Shown in pieces: positions 50,791 through 64,000 of a DNA stretch of 64,000 bases. Under the pieces are notes generated by a model that was given only the letters and a program-made list of their open reading frames with translations, was not told the origin of the DNA and did no database searches. Each line of letters opens with the position of its first letter. Position 1 is the stretch's first letter. A program made the position numbers and the translations under genes. The DNA comes from Doris montereyensis (taxonomy: Eukaryota > Mollusca > Gastropoda > Nudibranchia > Dorididae): NCBI GenBank assembly GCA_037039925.1, contig JAXRKP010001086.1, positions 16,001-80,000 of the forward strand, written 5' to 3'.

Positions 50791-51009
50791 AGTAGTAAGG
50801 TGGTACTATTTCGCCCACTTAAGTCGAGCATTGGGAATCTGGCAATGTGATGGGTGTTTTAGACAGACTGAAAGCAGCAAGACTAGCTTCAATATAATTA
50901 TAATATTCATATCAATCAAGATCACACACGAAACTATGTACAGTAGTAACTTTGCATAATATGAAGAAAATAATTAATTTTGACATCATCTTAGTGATGG
51001 GAAATTCTT

Positions 51010-51021
51010 TTCTTTTATGAG
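51010..51021 (+). repeat. 12-bp target-site duplication, left copy
   Basis: TTCTTTTATGAG, identical to 52,008-52,019, bounding the second Penelope-like insertion. Confidence 0.8.
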
Positions 51022-51104
51022 TAATACGAAGGAGCCACGGTGGAGTGAAGTCAAAGGCGAAATATGACAATAAGTGACAACTCCACTAATAAAGACAGAA
51101 CAAA

Positions 51105-51136
51105 CACGTGACGTTTCGGGTATAACCCTTCATCAG
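51105..51136 (-). ncRNA. Hammerhead-ribozyme-like core, inverted copy
   Basis: The minus strand reads CTGATGA-AGGGTTATACCC-GAAACGTCACG. CUGAUGA matches the core perfectly; GGG/CCC could form stem II with an unpaired A. Other stems are unproven. Confidence 0.35.
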
Positions 51137-51479
51137 ACAACAAACGAGAAATATCTAGAATCTGGATTTAAGTACTACATCAGGCATCACAAAATGTGAT
51201 GTCAGAAGAAAAACAGAAAGGAGAAAGCATCAGCTAGTGCTAACTGGCCCTTATTGCATCGATACATTTGTAACTTATATACATTTCGCACCTTCAGTGT
51301 AAATTTTGCCTTGATCGATACTTCATTTCATTCATTCTCTTTCATTTCTTCTTTCTAGACCCAGTGAGATATAGATATAGTCTTATAGTTATCCTATTTT
51401 TTCGTTCTTCTTTCCAATGCTCACGTCTCTCTCTCCCTTGCTTTCTTCCCGTCTCTCTCTCCTTGCTTTCTTCTCTCTC

Positions 51480-51672
<193 letters not shown>

Positions 51673-51926
51673 TTTTCTCTCTTTCTCTATCTCCTTCTCT
51701 CTATCTCCTTCTCACCTTTTATTACTTACTTATTTTCATATTTTTATTTCATTCTAGATCTGAACCTTCCATTCTCGCTCATTCTTCACACCCCTACTAC
51801 GTTTCTTATCATCACTGTCTTTTCTTTCTTTCCTTCTCTTTTTTGTTTTTTTTTCTGACATCACGACATTGTGTGATGCCTGAGGTATTACTTAGATCTA
51901 GATTCTAGATATTTCTCGTTTTTTGT

Positions 51927-51956
51927 CTGGCGAAGGGTTATACCCGAAACGTCACG
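51927..51956 (+). ncRNA. Degenerate hammerhead-like core, PLE copy 2
   Basis: CTGGCGA-AGGGTTATACCC-GAAACGTCACG. The conserved fourth base of CUGANGA is changed from A to G, which would be expected to abolish catalysis. Confidence 0.3.
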
Positions 51957-52007
51957 TGTTTGTTCTGTCTTTATTAGTGGAGTTGTCACTTATCGTCATA
52001 TTTCGCC

Positions 52008-52019
52008 TTCTTTTATGAG
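52008..52019 (+). repeat. 12-bp target-site duplication, right copy
   Basis: TTCTTTTATGAG, identical to 51,010-51,021. Confidence 0.8.
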
Positions 52020-52465
52020 GAAATTCGTTTCTTTTATGGGGATATTCGTCGACCGATGTGGGAGTTTCGTTGCGTGTTTGGGCAACTCGGGTGTGATGTT
52101 TGTATTCAACATTCTGTTTCCATAATTTAGTTTGTTATGTATTATTGTTATATTATTAGATTATAGTACTTGAATGGAAAATAATGAACGAGGTTAGGGT
52201 ACCGTGGCATGAAGGTGTGAGTGCCTTACGCAACCTAACCGTGTTCACTATGTTTTCATTCAAATGATATAACCATATCATTACACCTCTATGAACAGTA
52301 ACAACGACATGTAATTAATATGAATTCCAAAGATAATTGCGATTTTTTATTTGAATTCTGGAGAAAGTAATGTAAACAATAAATAGGTTAAATAATGTGT
52401 CAATCTTTACATTTAACGTGTTTCCAACGCGGAGTAATTTTTTACGTCACGCGAAAAATGGCTAA

Positions 52466-52625
52466 TAAGACTTAGCTCGGTTGGTAGCACGTTTTCTTTT
52501 CATGGCGAGGCGATGGGTGCTGACGCAGAGGTCGCGGGTTCGATCCCCATGGTGGCCATGGATTTTTTCTGTCTATTCCTTGTGTTTGTCTCGTCTTTGT
52601 TCCTATGGGGCTATCAAATTATATT
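52466..52625 (+). mobile_element. tRNA-derived SINE
   Basis: TTAGCTCGGTTGGTAGCACG is a near-perfect tRNA 5' half and A box. GCGGGTTCGATCCCCATGG holds a B box (GGTTCGATCCC). A non-tRNA tail follows: TCCTTGTGTTTGTCTCGTCT then TTGTTCCTATGGGG. The intact A and B boxes could still promote pol III transcription. The tail is shared, inverted, with the fold-back element at 50,571. Confidence 0.75.
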
Positions 52626-53422
52626 GTGTCATTACATTAATAAGATTACGCGAACCGGAACTAGATCTGCAATAAGGCCTCCAGATCTAGAAACTAGATT
52701 TTGATCTAGATTGTAGATCTAGAGCTATATTTATAGAGGTTTTGATCTTATTCTAAATTAAAACTCGCTAGATTCTAGCTTTTAGATTTAGATTGAGATA
52801 AGATCTAGATCTAAATCTGGATCTAATTTAGAAACTAGCTTAAGATTTAGAGTCAACATCACCCTTCCGGACCAGTAGAATCTACGATGTCCGACCACTT
52901 TTCAGAATGTCATAACTATTTATATCTACTTTCGACACGTTAACTCCGTTTTTATCAGTTACGTCTGCTTCAATCCCTTTCCTTTAACTGGGGAAAATTC
53001 ATTGAAGGTGCTACTAAATCAGGATTGAATGGCTTAAATATAGGTTGGAAGATTTCATTGTCTACCATTTTAATGTAGAAATACTCCGTCGCTAAGATAT
53101 GTATGTCAAGGAGCTCTAAAATTAGATGATGATTTAAGAAGTCCTATTCTAAGTAAGGTCTTGATTGGTTCAAAGGGGTAAGAGTGCATTATGAAAATAA
53201 ACGGTGCATTATGAGTGTAATGCGTATAATGAGTACCATTATGAGTATAATGAGTATCAGGCTATGGTAAATAATAGGAAACGGGTATAATATACAGTTT
53301 TCGTACTTTATCGAGTACATGTATTATGAACGAGGTCATATCATGGTACACAAACTTGTGAGTGCGCGACATAACCGATTTCTAATTACTCGGCAAAGTA
53401 CAGAAGAAACTGTGTTATTATA
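52626..53422. other. Low-copy region with CTAGATCT-rich island
   Basis: 52,675-52,860 is dense in AGATCTAGA-like words. 53,190-53,260 has imperfect GTATAATGAG repeats. No gene seen. Confidence 0.5.
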
Positions 53423-54670
53423 CCCCCCCCCCCCCCCAAATGAAAGCTAAGTAGCCTTTGAATGAAAGCTAAGTAGCCTTTGAATGAGAGCTAAGTAGTC
53501 TTTGAATGAGAGCTAAGTAGCCTTTGAATGAGAGCTAAGTAGCCTTTGAATGAGAGCTAAGTAGCCTTTGAATGAGAGCTAAGTAGCCTTTGAATGAGAG
53601 CTAAGTAGCCTTTGAATGCAAAGCTAAGTAGCCTTTGAAAAGAGAGCTAAGTAGCCTTTGAATGAATGAGACTTAGCTATGTAGTCCTTTGAATGAGAGC
53701 TAAGTAGCCTTTGAATGAGAGCTAAGTAGCCTTTGAATGCATGAGAGCTAAGTAGCCTTTGAATGAGAGCTAAGTAGAATTTGAATGAATGAGACCTAAG
53801 TAGCCTTTGAAACAGAGCTAAGTAGTCTTTGAATGAGAGCTAAGTAGCCTTTGAATGAGAGCTAAGTAGTCTTTGAAGGAGAGCTAAGTAGCCTTTGAAT
53901 GAAAGCTAATTAGCCTTTGAATGAGAGCTAAGTAGCCTTTAAATGAGAGCTAAGTAGACTTTGAATGAGAGCTAAGTAGCCTTTGAATGAGAACTAAGTA
54001 GTCTTTTAATGAGAGCTAAGTAGCCTTTGAATTAGAGCTAAGTAGCCTTTGAAGAAAACCTAGCATTTGAATTAGAGCTAAGTAGCCTTTGAATGAGAGC
54101 TAAGTAGCCTTTGAAGGAGACCTAAGTAGCATTTGAATTAGAGCTAAGTAGCCTTTGAAGAAAAGCTAAATAGGCTTTGAATTAGAGCTAAGTAGCCTTT
54201 GAAGAAAAACTAAGTAACATTTGAATTAGAGCTAAGTACCCTTTGAATGAGAGCTAAGTAGCCTTTGAAGGAGAGCTAAGTAGCCTTTGAATTATAGCTA
54301 AGTAGCCTTTGAATGAGAGCTAAGTAGCCTTTGAATGAGAGCTAAGTACTTTGAATGAGAGCTGAGTAGCCTTTGAATGAGAGCTAAGTAGCCTTTGAAT
54401 GAGAGATAAGTAGCCTTTGAATTAGAGATAAGTAGCCTTTGAATGAGCCTTTGAGAGCTAAGTAGCCTTTGAATTAGAGCTAAGTAGCCTTTGAATGAGA
54501 GGCTAAGTAGCCTTTGAAGAGAGATAAGTAGCCTTTGAATTAGAGCTAAGTAGCCTTTGAATCGAGAGATAAGTAGCCTTTGAATTAGAGATAAGTAGCC
54601 TTTGAATGAGAGATAAGTAGCCTTTGAATGAGAGCTATGTAGCCTTCACAGAATATCAATGAGAGCTAAA
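53423..54670. repeat. 22-bp minisatellite, about 55 copies, after a C run
   Basis: A run of about 15 C is followed by units of GAGAGCTAAGTAGCCTTTGA plus AT, 22 bp long (CCTTTG at 53,521 and 53,543). Unit variants include GAATTAGAG and GAGATAAG forms that increase towards the right end. Partial units occur at 53,660, 54,055 and 54,445. Confidence 0.96.
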
Positions 54671-55446
54671 ATAAATCAGGCAAGCGAGAAGAGATTGTGT
54701 CCACTTGTTACCTGAATTTACTTAGTCATTGATCTGATTTACCTATGCGTGAATATAGAATATAGCTGTGATAACATACTGCATGTATTGTGAATCATCA
54801 AAGCTTTGACTACTGCGACAGTAAAGTATAGTGTTCATAACCGAGATGTTCAATACTGTACATGAATACAGAGTAGGACACCAGTCGGTCTCAGTACAAA
54901 TGAAGAAATTTAACTTCTGGAGTTCTTTCGATTGCCACGATCACTGCCAATTGCTTTGGGATACTTATGACTCCACCTCCTTTTTTAAACAAAAAAATAC
55001 ATAAATAAATAAATATCTAAATGAATAAATGAATAAATAAATAAATTAATAAATAAATAAATACACTCACGAAATAGGCAACATGTGAATTAAACGTACT
55101 TGACCCACAGGACAGGGTAGAAAAGAAAGCAAAAGAAAACGAAAATGATACTCCCCCCCCACAAAAAAAGGATGAACCAAGGCGTACATTCCTTGGGTTA
55201 AAAAACAACCTTCACCCAAATTTTTTAAAATTATTTTTTATTATTAAGGAAAACAAAGAAAACAAAAACAAATCAGAAAAGAAAAGAACAGACGAACTTT
55301 TAGCAAACATGTAAACAGTTCTCTAACACTGCACACTTTTTCACACTATTGTAATAGGTCAAGGCCTAATTATTTATTGATACTTATACTAATGAGAGTC
55401 AGTATAGGCTTGAGTAGAACGTCAGTTTTCTGTTGGTAAGGTCATC
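54671..55446. other. Low-copy spacer with AAAT microsatellite
   Basis: (AAAT)n-like sequence at 54,995-55,065. No gene recognised. Confidence 0.5.
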
Positions 55447-58400
55447 CAAATGAAGAGTTGTAGCATCCCTAGGCCCAGATCGAATGACAAGTTGTAACAT
55501 TAGCCTGGGCCCAAACCGAATGGGAGTTGTATAATCAACCTAGGCCCAGACCAAATGAAGAGTTGTAACATTAATCTAGGCCCAGACTGAATGAAGAATT
55601 GAATAGCATCAACCTAGCCCAGACTGAATGAAAAGTTGTAACATCAACCTAGGCCCAGTGAATGAAAAGTTGTAACATCAACCTAGGCCCAGACCGAATG
55701 AACAATTATAGCAACAACCTAGGCCCAGACCAAATCAAGAGTTGTAGCATCGGCCTAGGTCCAAACCTAATGAAGAGTTGAACAGGTCCAGACCGAATGA
55801 GTAATTATAGCATCAACCTAGGCCCAGACCGAATGAAAAGGTTAACATCAATCTAGGCCAAGACTGAATGAACAATTATAGCCTCAAAGAGACTGAATGA
55901 AGAGTTGTAACATCAACCTAGCCCAGACGGAATGAAAAGTAATTAGGCCCACATCAACCAAGGCCCAGACTGAATGAAGAGTAGTAACATCAAGGCCCAG
56001 ACTGAATGAAGAGTTGCCAAGACTGAATGAAAAGTTTTAAGATCAAGGTCACCCAGAAATGAAAAGTTGTAGCATCAACCTAGGCCCAGACTGAATGAAA
56101 GTTGTAGCATCGGCCTAGGGCCCAGACCGAATGAAGAGTTCTACCATTGGCCTAGGCCCAGACCGAATGAACAATTGTAGCATCAACCTAGGCCCAGACT
56201 GAATGAAGAATTGTAGCATCAACCTAGGCCCAGACTGAATGAATCAAGCCCAGACTGAATGAACAATTGTATCAACCTAGGCCCAGACTGAATGAAGAAT
56301 TGTAGCATGAACCTAGGCCCAGACTGAATGAACAATTGTAGCATCAACCTAGGCCCAGACTGAATGAACAATTATAGCATCAACCTAGGCCCAGACTGAA
56401 TGAACAATTGTAGCATCAACCTAGGCCCAGACTGAATGAAGAGTTGTAGCATCGGCCTAGGCCCAGACTGAATGAACAATTGTAGCATCAACCTAGGCCC
56501 AGACGGAATGAAAATTGTAACATCAACCTAGGCCAAGACTGAATGAATCAACCTAGGCCCAGACTGAATGAAAGTTGTAGCATCAATCTAGGCCAAGACT
56601 GAATGAACAATTGTAGCATCAACCTAGGCCCAGACTGAATGAACAATTATGCATCAACCTAGGCCCAGACTGAATGAAGAGTTGTAACATCAACCTAGGC
56701 CCAGACTGAATGAACAATTATAACATCAACCTAGGCCCAGACTGAATGAAGAGTTGTAGCATCAACCTAGGCCCAGACTGAATGAAGAGTTATAGCATCA
56801 ACCTGGCCCAGACTGAATGAACAATTTCTAGGCCCCATCAACCTAGGCCCAGACCGAATGAAGAATTGTAGCATCAACCTAGGCCCAGATCGAATGAAGA
56901 GTTGTAGTATCGGCCTAGGCCCAGACTGAATGAAAAATTGTAACATCAACCTAGGCCCAGACGAATGAACAATTGTAGCATCAACCTAGGCCCAGACGGA
57001 ATGAAGAGTTCTAGCATTGGCCTAGGCCCAGACCGAATGAACAATTGTAGCATCAACCTAGGCCCAGACTGAATGAAGAGTTGTAACATCAACCTAGGCC
57101 CAGACGGAATGAACAAGTTGTAACATCAACCTACGCCCAGGAATGAAGAGTTGTAAGATGAAGACGGAATCAAAGTTGTAGCATTAGGGCCCAGACGGAA
57201 TCAAGAGACTGAATGAAGACAGCATTGGCCTAGGCCCAGACGGAATGAAGAGTTTAACATCGGCCTAGGCCCAGACGGAATGAAGAGTTGTAACATCAAC
57301 CTAGGCCCAGACCGAATGAAGAGTTGTAGCATCAACCTAGGCCCAGACTAAATGAAGACCGAGACCCATTAAATGAAAGAGTTGTAGCATCAACCTAGGC
57401 CCAGACCGAATGAAGAGTTGTAGCATCAACCTAGCCCAGACCGAATGAACAATTGTAATCGGCCTTGAAGAGTTGTAGCATCAACCTACGGCCCAGACTG
57501 CCCAGACGGAATGAAGAGTTGTAGCATCAACCTAGGCCCAGACCGAATGAAGAGTTGTAACATCGGCCTAGGCCCAGACCGAATGAAAAGGTACAATCAA
57601 CCTAGGCCCAGACCGAATGAAAGTTGTAGCATCAACCTAGGCCCAGACCGAATGAAGAGTTGTAGCATCAACCTAGGCCCAGACGGAATGAAGAGTTGTA
57701 ACATTGGCCTAGGCCCAGACCGAATGAAGAGTTGTAGCATCGCCTAGGCCCAGACCGAATGAAGAGTTGTAACATCAGCCTAGGCCCAGACCGAATGAAG
57801 AGTTGTAACATCGGCCTAGGCCCAGACCGAATGAAGAGTTGTAGCATCAACCTAGGCCCAGACCGAATGAAGAGTTGTAGCATCGGCCTAGGCCCAGACC
57901 GAATTAAGAGTTGTAGCAGCATCAGACCGAATGAAGTTGTAACATCAACCTACCGACTGAATGAAGTTGTAACATCAACCTAGGCCCAGATGGAATGAAG
58001 AGTTGTAAGCATCAACCTAGGCCCAGACCGAATGAAGAGTTGTAACATCGGCCTAGGCCCAGATCGAATCAAGAGTTGTAGCATCAACCCAGGCCCAGAC
58101 CGAATGAAGAGTTGTAGCATCGGCCTAGGCCCAGACCGAATGAAGAGTTGTAACATCAACCTAGGCCCAGACCGAATGAAGAGTTGTAACATCGGCCTAG
58201 GCCCAGACTGAATGAAGAATTGTAACATCGACCTAGGCCCAGACCGAATGAAGAGTTGTAGCATCGACCTAGGCCCAGACTGAATGAAACATCAGCCTAG
58301 GCCCAGACCGAATGAAGAGTTGTAGCATCAACCTAGGCCCAGACTGAATGAAGAGTTGTAGCATCGGCCTAGGAGACTGAATGAAGAGTTGTAACATCGA

Positions 58401-59150
58401 CCTAGGCCCAGACAAATGAAGAGTTGTAACATCGGCCTAGGCCCAGATCGAATCAAGAGTTGAAGAGTTGTAGCATCGGCCTAGGCCCAGACCGAATGAA
58501 GAGTTGTAACATCGGCCTAGGCCCAGACTGAATGAAGAGTTGTAGCATCGGGCCTAGGCCCAGACCGAATGAAGAGTTGTAACATCGGCCTAGGCCCAGA
58601 CCGAATGAAGAGTAGTAACATCGGCCAGCTCCAGCATCGAATCAAGAGTTGTAGCTAGGCCCAGACTGAATGAAGAGTTGTAGCATCGGCCTAGGCCCAG
58701 ACGAATGAAGAGTTGTAGCATCGGCCTAGGCCCAGACTGAATCAAGAGATGTAGCATCAGCCTAGGCCCAGACCGAATGAAGAGTTGTGGCATCGACCTA
58801 GGCCCAGACTGAATGAAGAGTTGTAGCATCGACCTAGCCCAGACCAAATGAAGAGTTGTAGCATCGACCTAGGCCCACACCAAATGAAGAGTTGTAGTAT
58901 CAAATGAAGAGTTGTAGAATCAACCTAGGCCCACACCAAATGAAGAGTTGTAGTATCGACCTAGGCCCAAACTGAATGAAGAGTTGTAGCATCGACCTAG
59001 GCCCAGACCGAATGAAGAGTTGTAGCATCGACCTAGGCCCAGACCGAATGAAGAGTTGTAACATCGACCTAGGGCCTGACCGAATGAAGAGTTGTAACAT
59101 CGACCTAGGCCCAGACTGAATGAAGAGTTGTAGCATCGGCCTAGGCCCAG
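55447..59150. repeat. 36-bp satellite array, about 100 copies
   Basis: The unit is CCTAGGCCCAGACCGAATGA and then AGAGTTGTAGCATCAA, 36 bp (CCTAGG at 57,851 and 57,887), with many partial units between 55,850 and 57,500. The leftmost part favours CTGAATGAACAATT variants and the right part CCGAATGAAGAGTTG. Each unit carries the palindrome CCTAGG. Because 36 is a multiple of three, the array gives periodic open frames on both strands (for example LFIRSGPR), which are not genes. Confidence 0.97.
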
Positions 59151-59989
59151 GTCGTTCAACCTAACATGAGTGTGGTGAGAAAGAGGTAGCTATGATAGGT
59201 TCCAGTGGAATGGTGGGAATTAGTCATCACAACACAGTTACAGCATAAAGGAACCGCAAAGGAATGAAGTCAAAAGTGACAAATGCCAATAAGTGACAAC
59301 TCCACCAAGAAAAGCAGTACACGTGTTAAAGTCCTCACTTACTGTCATTTATCACTTTCTTCAGCGTCATAACCTGATCAATTTGGAGTTAACAGACGTT
59401 TCTGTAAATAGGGCCTATATTTTTCTCTTCAAACTATGTAACAAGAGAAAGAGCAAAATTCCACACAGAATGAAATAGGCTATGGATTATGAAGATGGTG
59501 TACGGCTAGACCTTTCGAGAGAACAGACACATGTCTAGACCTAATTTTACACACACATACATCATTATTTTATAACTTCAGTCTGGGAAACCATTAAGCC
59601 TGCCTTCTTGATGAAACTCAAATCGAAGAATATTGATATTTACAGTATTGATCAAGAGTCATGAGTTAGGTGATTATTACACTGTAACCTATGGCATGGT
59701 TTCTACATGGTGCATATTTCTTCACTGACATCTATAGACTTTGTATTGCGTTTCATTCTATGGTCATCATCCTTAAGGAAAGACAATCCATGGTTATTAT
59801 TTTTTATTCATTTCTATGTCGTTCTGCCTTGAAAAAAATTGCTTATAAAAATAAAAAAGTCCTTCTTTTATCTCTAGGTGACACTGGGCGAATATGTCAA
59901 TACAGCTATGAATCCAGATTTATGGCTTGTGTAGGCTAAATAGATTACAACTCGTCAGCCAAGGCCTACCCAGTGAAAATTAAGACGAC
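59151..59989. other. Low-copy spacer with a PLE-end fragment
   Basis: 59,262-59,330 matches the inverted Penelope-like end: TGAAGTCAAAAGTGACAAAT then CAATAAGTGACAACTCCACC. The rest shows no gene; an 82-codon frame at 59,691-59,939 has no recognisable domain. Confidence 0.55.
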
Positions 59990-60343
59990 GCTCGAATAGT
60001 GAATACTACTATTCGATTCCTCGACGTTCGAATAGTGAATACTACTATTCGATTCCTCGACATTCGAATAGTGAATACTACTGTTCATTTTTTCGACGTT
60101 CGAATAGTGAATACTACTATTCGATTCCTCGACATTCGAATAGTGAATACTACTATTCGATTCCTCGACGTTCGAATAGTGAATACTACTATTCGATTCT
60201 TCGAGGTTCGAATAGTGAATACTTCTATTCGATTCCTCGACATTCGAATAGTGAATACTACTATTCGATTCTCGACGTTCAAATAGTGAATACTACTATT
60301 CGATTCTTCGAGGTTCGAATAGTGAATACTACTATTGGATTCT
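59990..60343. repeat. 36-bp tandem repeat of hairpin units, about 10 copies
   Basis: The unit is CGAATAGTGAATACTACTAT then TCGATTCCTCGACGTT. Each contains inverted arms CGAATAGT and ACTATTCG around a 7-nt loop. The period is a multiple of three and free of stops on both strands, so frames stay open either way. The minus frame runs on into unique sequence to 60,591 (168 codons), Lys-rich there and unrecognised. Confidence 0.95.
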
Positions 60344-60802
60344 TGCTCTATATCCTCAAAGTTCTTTAATGCTTCAAATTTGTTCTTTTCAACAAATTTG
60401 ATACGTTCACTTATTTTCTTAAGCAGTGTTGCTTCTCGATATAATATTATCAAAGTGTAACATCGTGTTTCTTGGTCTCTGTATTTATTTTTTTGTTGTA
60501 TTATCTTAGTTTTACTCTGTTTTTGTTTGCTATGATATGGTTGTAATCTGGGTCGCAGTCTGCCCATTGGAAAGATATATGAGTATAACATATCCAGACC
60601 TGTTTTTGTTTGTGTTACTAGAATGTGTACAATTTAATTTATTGGGCAGTCATGTGTGCTTTTTTCAAAGTTCATTTTCTCCTGATGCTTACGCCATCTG
60701 TCAGTAATAGTCATGTCATTTATTCTAGTCCATGTCAGTGATAAGAGTCATGTAACTTGAGGACAGGTTTTCGGTTTCGATATGAATTAATTATTTTTCA
60801 TT
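60344..60802. other. Low-copy spacer
   Basis: Holds the Lys-rich start of the minus-strand frame 60,591-60,085, which I cannot support as a gene. Nothing else is recognised. Confidence 0.45.
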
Positions 60803-63800
60803 TAAGATGGTACAATGCATGGTTTTACCACGTCTACAACACTACGTGTAAGATGATACAACTTATAGTTTTACCACATCTACAACACTACATGTAAGAT
60901 GATACAACTTATGGTTTTACCACGTCTACAACACTACATGTAAGATGATACAACTTATGGTTTTACCACGTCTACAACACTACATGTAAGATGGTACAAT
61001 GCATGGTTTTACCACGTCTACAACACTACATGTAAGATGGTACAATGCATAGTTTTTACCATATCTACAACACTACATGTAAGATGATACAACTTATAGT
61101 TTACCACGTCTACAACACTACATGTAAGATGGTACAACTTATAGTTTTATTATATCTACAACACTACATGTAAGATGATACAACTGATAGTTTTACCCGT
61201 GTACAACACTACGTGTAGATGATACAACTTATAGTTTTACCACGTCTACAACACTACATGTAAGATGGTACAATGTATGGTTTTCCACGTCTACAACACT
61301 ACGTGTAAGATGATACAACTTATGGTTTTACCACGTCTACAACACTACGTGTAAGATGATACAATTATAGTTTTACCACGTCTACAACACTACATGTAAA
61401 AGATGATACAACTTATAGTTTTACCACGTCTACAACACTACATGTAAGATGGTACAATGCATGGTTTTACCACGTCTACAACACTACATGTAAGATGATA
61501 CAATGCATGGTTTTACCACGTCTACAACACTACATGTAAGATGATACAATGCATGGTTTTACCACGTCTACAACACTACATGTACAATGATGGATACAAT
61601 GCATGGTTTTACCACGTCTACAACACTACATGTAAGATGGTACAATGCATGGTTTTACCACGTCTACAACACTACGTGTAAGATGATACAACTTATAGTT
61701 TTACCACGTCTACAACACTACATGTAAGATGGTACAACTTATTTATGGTTTTACCACGTCTACAACACTACATGTAAGATGATACAACTTATAGTTTTAC
61801 CACGTCTACAACACTACATGTAAGATGTAAGATGATACAACTTATAGTTTTACCACGTCTACAACACTACATGTAGATGGTACAATTATTGTTTTACCAC
61901 GTCTACAACACTACATGTAAGATGATACAACTTATTGTTTTACCACGTCTACAACACTACGTGTAAGATGATACAACTTATGGTTTTACCACGTCTACAA
62001 CACTACATGTAAGATGGTACAACACATGGTTTTACCACGTCTACAACACTACATGTAAGATGATACAACACATAGTTTTATTATATCTACAACTACTGTA
62101 AGATGATATAACACATGGTAAGATGGTACAAGATTATGGTTTTGCCACGTCTACAACACTACATGTAAGATGGTACAACTTATGGTTTTACCACGTCTAC
62201 AACACTACATGTAAGATGGTACAACTTATGGTTTTACCACGTCTACAACACTACATGTAAGATGATACAACTTATGGTTTTACCACATCTACAACACTAC
62301 ATGTAAGATGATACAACTGCATGGTTTTACCACGTCTACAACACTACATGTAAGATGGTACAACTTATGGTTTTACCATGTCTACAACACTACATGTAAG
62401 ATGATACAACTTATGGTTTTACCACGTCTACAACACTACATGTAAAGATGGTACAACTTATGGTTTTACCACGTCTACAACACTACATGTAAGATGATAC
62501 AACTTATGGTTTTACCACGTCTACAACACTACATGTCAGATGGTACAACTTATAGTTTTACCACGTCTACAACACTACATGTAAGATGGATACAACTTAT
62601 AGTTTTACCACGTCTACAACACTACATGTAAGATGGTACAATTATAGTTTTACCACGTCTACAACACTACATGTAAGATGATACAACTGCATAGTTTTAC
62701 CACGTCTACAACACTACGTGTAAGATGATACAACTCATGGTTTTATTACGTCTACAACACTACATGTAAGATGGTACAACTTATGGTTTTATTACGTCTA
62801 CAACACTACATGTAAGATGATACAACTTATAGTTTTACCACGTCTACAACACTACATGTAAGATGGTACAACTTATAGTTTTACCACGTCTACAACACTA
62901 CGTGTAAGATGGTACAACTATAGTTTTACCAAGTCTACAACACTACGTGTAAGATGGTACAACTTATGGTTTTACCACGTCTACAACACTACATGTAAGA
63001 TGATACAACTTATGGTTTTATTAATGTCTACAACACTACGTGTAAGATGGTACAATGTATGGTTTTATTACGTCTACAACACTACATGTAAGATGGTACA
63101 AATTATGGTTTTACCACGTCTACAACACTACAACTTATGGTTTTGTCTACAACACTACATGTAAGATGATACAACTTATGGTTTTACCACGTCTATAACA
63201 CTACGTCTACAACACTACAAGATGATACAACTTATAGTTTTACCACGTCTATAACACTACATATGAGATGGTACAACTTATAGTTTTACCACGTCTATAA
63301 CACTACATATGAGATGGTACAACTATTAGTTTTACCACGTCTATAACACTACATATGAGATGGTACAACTTATAGTTTTACCACGTCTACAAACTACATG
63401 TAAGATGATATAACTTATAGTTTTACCACGTCTACAACACTACATGTAGATGGATGATACAACTTATAGTTTTACCACGTCTATAACACTACATGTAAGA
63501 TGATACAACTTATAGTTTTACCACGTCTACAACACTACATGTAAGATGATACAACTTATGGTTTACCACGTCTACAGCACTGCATGTAAGATGGTCTATA
63601 ACGTCTACAACATGTATAGATGGTACAACTTATAGTTTTACCACGTCTACAACACTATGTGTAAGATGGTACAACATAGTTTTACCACGTCTACAACACT
63701 ACATGTAAGATGGTCTACAACTTATAGTTTTACCACGTCTACAACACTACATGTAAGATGATACAACTTATAGTTTTACCACGTCTATAACACTACATGT

Positions 63801-64000
63801 AAGATGATACAACTTATAGTTTTACCACGTCTACAACACTACATGTAAGATGGTACAACTTATAGTTTTACCACGTCACAACACTACATGTAAGATGATA
63901 CAACTTATGGTTTTACCACGTCTACAACACTTCGTGTAAGATGATACAACTTATGGTTTAGTCTGCAACACTTCGTGTAAGTCTACAACACTACATGTAA
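60803..64000. repeat. 46-bp satellite array, about 70 copies, cut by the window end
   Basis: The unit is TAAGATGATACAACTTATAG then TTTTACCACGTCTACAACAC and TACATG, 46 bp (ACTACGTGTA at 60,841, ACTACATGTA at 60,887). Variants: GATGG/GATGA, GCATGG/TTATAG and ACATG/ACGTG. The palindrome TACATGTA is in most units. Rearranged units lie at 62,090-62,130, 63,125-63,215 and 63,590-63,620. Confidence 0.97.

Noticed and set aside
57511..58264. Periodic MKSCSINLGPDR-type repeat protein
   Set aside because: Direct translation of the 36-bp satellite; equally open on the other strand, with frequent disrupting partial units.
60803..64000. Homology of the two 46-bp arrays (21.3-29.5 kb and 60.8-64 kb)
   Set aside because: They share the period and TTATAGT, but the rest of the units does not align convincingly by eye.

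Overview
The window is a repeat-dominated piece of animal nuclear DNA. GT-AG introns, a C2H2 zinc-finger gene, Penelope-like and LINE retroelement fragments, tRNA-derived SINE-like sequences, Tc1/mariner remains and many satellite arrays all point to a metazoan. The frequent AGATCTAGA-type motif and the Penelope GIY-YIG fragment suggest a marine or lophotrochozoan invertebrate, perhaps a mollusc; this is a weak inference. There are no bacterial-style genes, operons, rRNA genes or CRISPR arrays.

Layout. 1-17,545 is a 197-bp satellite (about 89 copies). 17,546-18,513 is a C-rich 36-40 bp minisatellite, 18,755-19,140 a (TAC)n/(AAT)n compound microsatellite, 19,236-20,810 a 49-bp array, and 21,300-29,482 a 46-bp array (about 178 copies). 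29,483-32,780 is low-copy DNA with two LINE C-terminal remnants. 32,793-34,498 is a 5'-truncated Penelope-like element (PLE). 34,477-50,233 carries one minus-strand gene in six coding exons. 50,571-52,620 holds SINE-like sequences and a second, fold-back PLE insertion. 53,438-54,670 (22 bp), 55,447-59,150 (36 bp), 59,990-60,343 (36 bp, hairpin units) and 60,803-64,000 (46 bp, running off the end) are further arrays. Tandem repeats occupy roughly 60% of the window.

The gene was assembled by hand from splice sites, reading phase and finger geometry. Exons at 50,233-49,832, 46,590-46,410, 44,664-44,412, 41,709-41,468, 37,289-37,119 and 35,032-34,477 join in phase. They give a protein of about 600 residues: an acidic N-terminus, ten C2H2 fingers (nine canonical, one degenerate) and an acidic C-terminal tail. 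Two fingers are split by introns between their two zinc-binding histidines, and joining the exons restores the spacing, which strongly supports the model. Two places (exon 3 and exon 6) need the removal of one base to keep frame; both lie next to homopolymers.

The most interesting point is the gene's 3' end. A PLE copy is inserted antisense in the last coding exon, bounded by a near-identical 12-13 bp duplication, so that transposon sequence supplies the present stop codon and an AATAAA. PLE ends in the window also carry a hammerhead-ribozyme-like core. The gene's introns contain a TIR element, SINE-like heads, a decayed Tc1/mariner transposase and two tandem arrays.
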